DNA from: a bacterium
GTDB taxonomy: Bacteria; CSSED10-310; JAJRTK01
Direction of reading: 5' to 3'
NCBI GenBank assembly: GCA_024278345.1
Contig: JAJRTK010000462.1
Location: forward strand, 1-15,203
Length of the DNA stretch: 15,203 nucleotides
In this document: piece by piece, positions 15,202-15,203 of the stretch
Position numbering within the stretch: the first letter of the stretch is position 1
Layout of the letters: each line of letters starts with the position of its first letter
Translations under genes and position numbers: made by a program
The notes under the pieces: model-generated
The model's input: only the letters and a program-made list of their open reading frames with translations
What the model was told of the DNA's origin: nothing
Databases searched by the model: none

Positions 15202-15203
15202 TC
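15077..15203 (-). CDS. Possible C-terminal fragment of a gene entering from the right edge
   Basis: A minus-strand frame is open from the window edge to a TGA at 15077-15079. It would end in SEICTVAGTMTEACKGK. The last eighteen codons mostly end in G or C, as in the neighbouring genes, which suggests real coding. The 24 codons before that run straight through the two hairpins at 15138-15180 and read as Gly/Pro/Ala/Ser-rich sequence. Either a real gene has taken up repeat sequence near its 3' end, or the open frame is chance. No family recognised. Confidence 0.3.
   Translation of the reverse strand, partial: SGAPSGGPEAEPPPGSRAGSPGAASEICTVAGTMTEACKGK
15138..15180. repeat. Pair of adjacent 3-nt-loop hairpins (REP-like)
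   Basis: Hairpin one is CCAGGGCT-TCC-AGCCCTGG (15138-15156), a perfect 8-bp stem. Hairpin two is CGGAGGC-TCT-GCCTCCG (15164-15180), a perfect 7-bp stem. Both have three-base loops, the same geometry as the hairpin at 56-74. There is no T-run, so they do not look like simple terminators. Confidence 0.65.

Overview
The window is bacterial chromosomal DNA of moderately high GC (high 50s percent by eye). It holds nine complete genes, possibly the tail of a tenth at the right edge, and short hairpin repeats near both ends. I see no rRNA, tRNA, CRISPR array, transposase or phage gene. A Hanks-type Ser/Thr kinase fused to TPRs, several long TPR proteins, an ALDH4-type P5C dehydrogenase and 3-nt-loop hairpin repeats of the kind I recall from the Planctomycetes/Verrucomicrobia and other deep-branching groups all argue against a common enteric or firmicute host. 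The phylum cannot be fixed from this sequence.

Left block (158-10275, all minus strand). In transcription order this reads: a secreted acidic/TPR protein (8608-10275), a TPR protein with one C-terminal membrane anchor (7162-8523), a 1420-residue transmembrane Ser/Thr kinase with TPRs on both sides of the membrane (2808-7070), P5C dehydrogenase pruA (1141-2772) and a ClpP peptidase (158-796). Gaps between the first four genes are 84, 91 and 35 bp, so they probably share transcripts. clpP lies 344 bp further down and probably has its own promoter. The three TPR proteins look like one membrane-spanning signalling or assembly system: the anchored protein repeats the kinase's TPR-plus-membrane segment without a kinase domain, and the secreted partner ends in a beta-rich domain. 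This system is the most novel content of the window; I do not recognise it as a described one.

Right block. After a 368-bp divergent intergenic region comes a plus-strand CPBP-family intramembrane protease (10644-11996). A minus-strand pair follows: a cyclic-nucleotide-binding-like protein (12903-13583) whose stop overlaps the start of an alpha/beta hydrolase (12076-12906). Divergent from the pair is a class I SAM methyltransferase of the LCMT/TIGR00027 type (13853-14737).

The last 466 bp (14738-15203) are rich in inverted and direct repeats and hairpins. A short open frame at the very edge may be the C-terminus of a minus-strand gene entering from the right.

Observations most worth checking: the ClpP has Asn where the catalytic Asp should be; the kinase linker carries four copies of an F-N-P-V-T-T-A-F-F-D-A-A-F motif; five G-tracts sit on the transcribed-sense strand in the gap just before the kinase start; and the cyclic-nucleotide-binding protein is translationally coupled to a lipase-like hydrolase.
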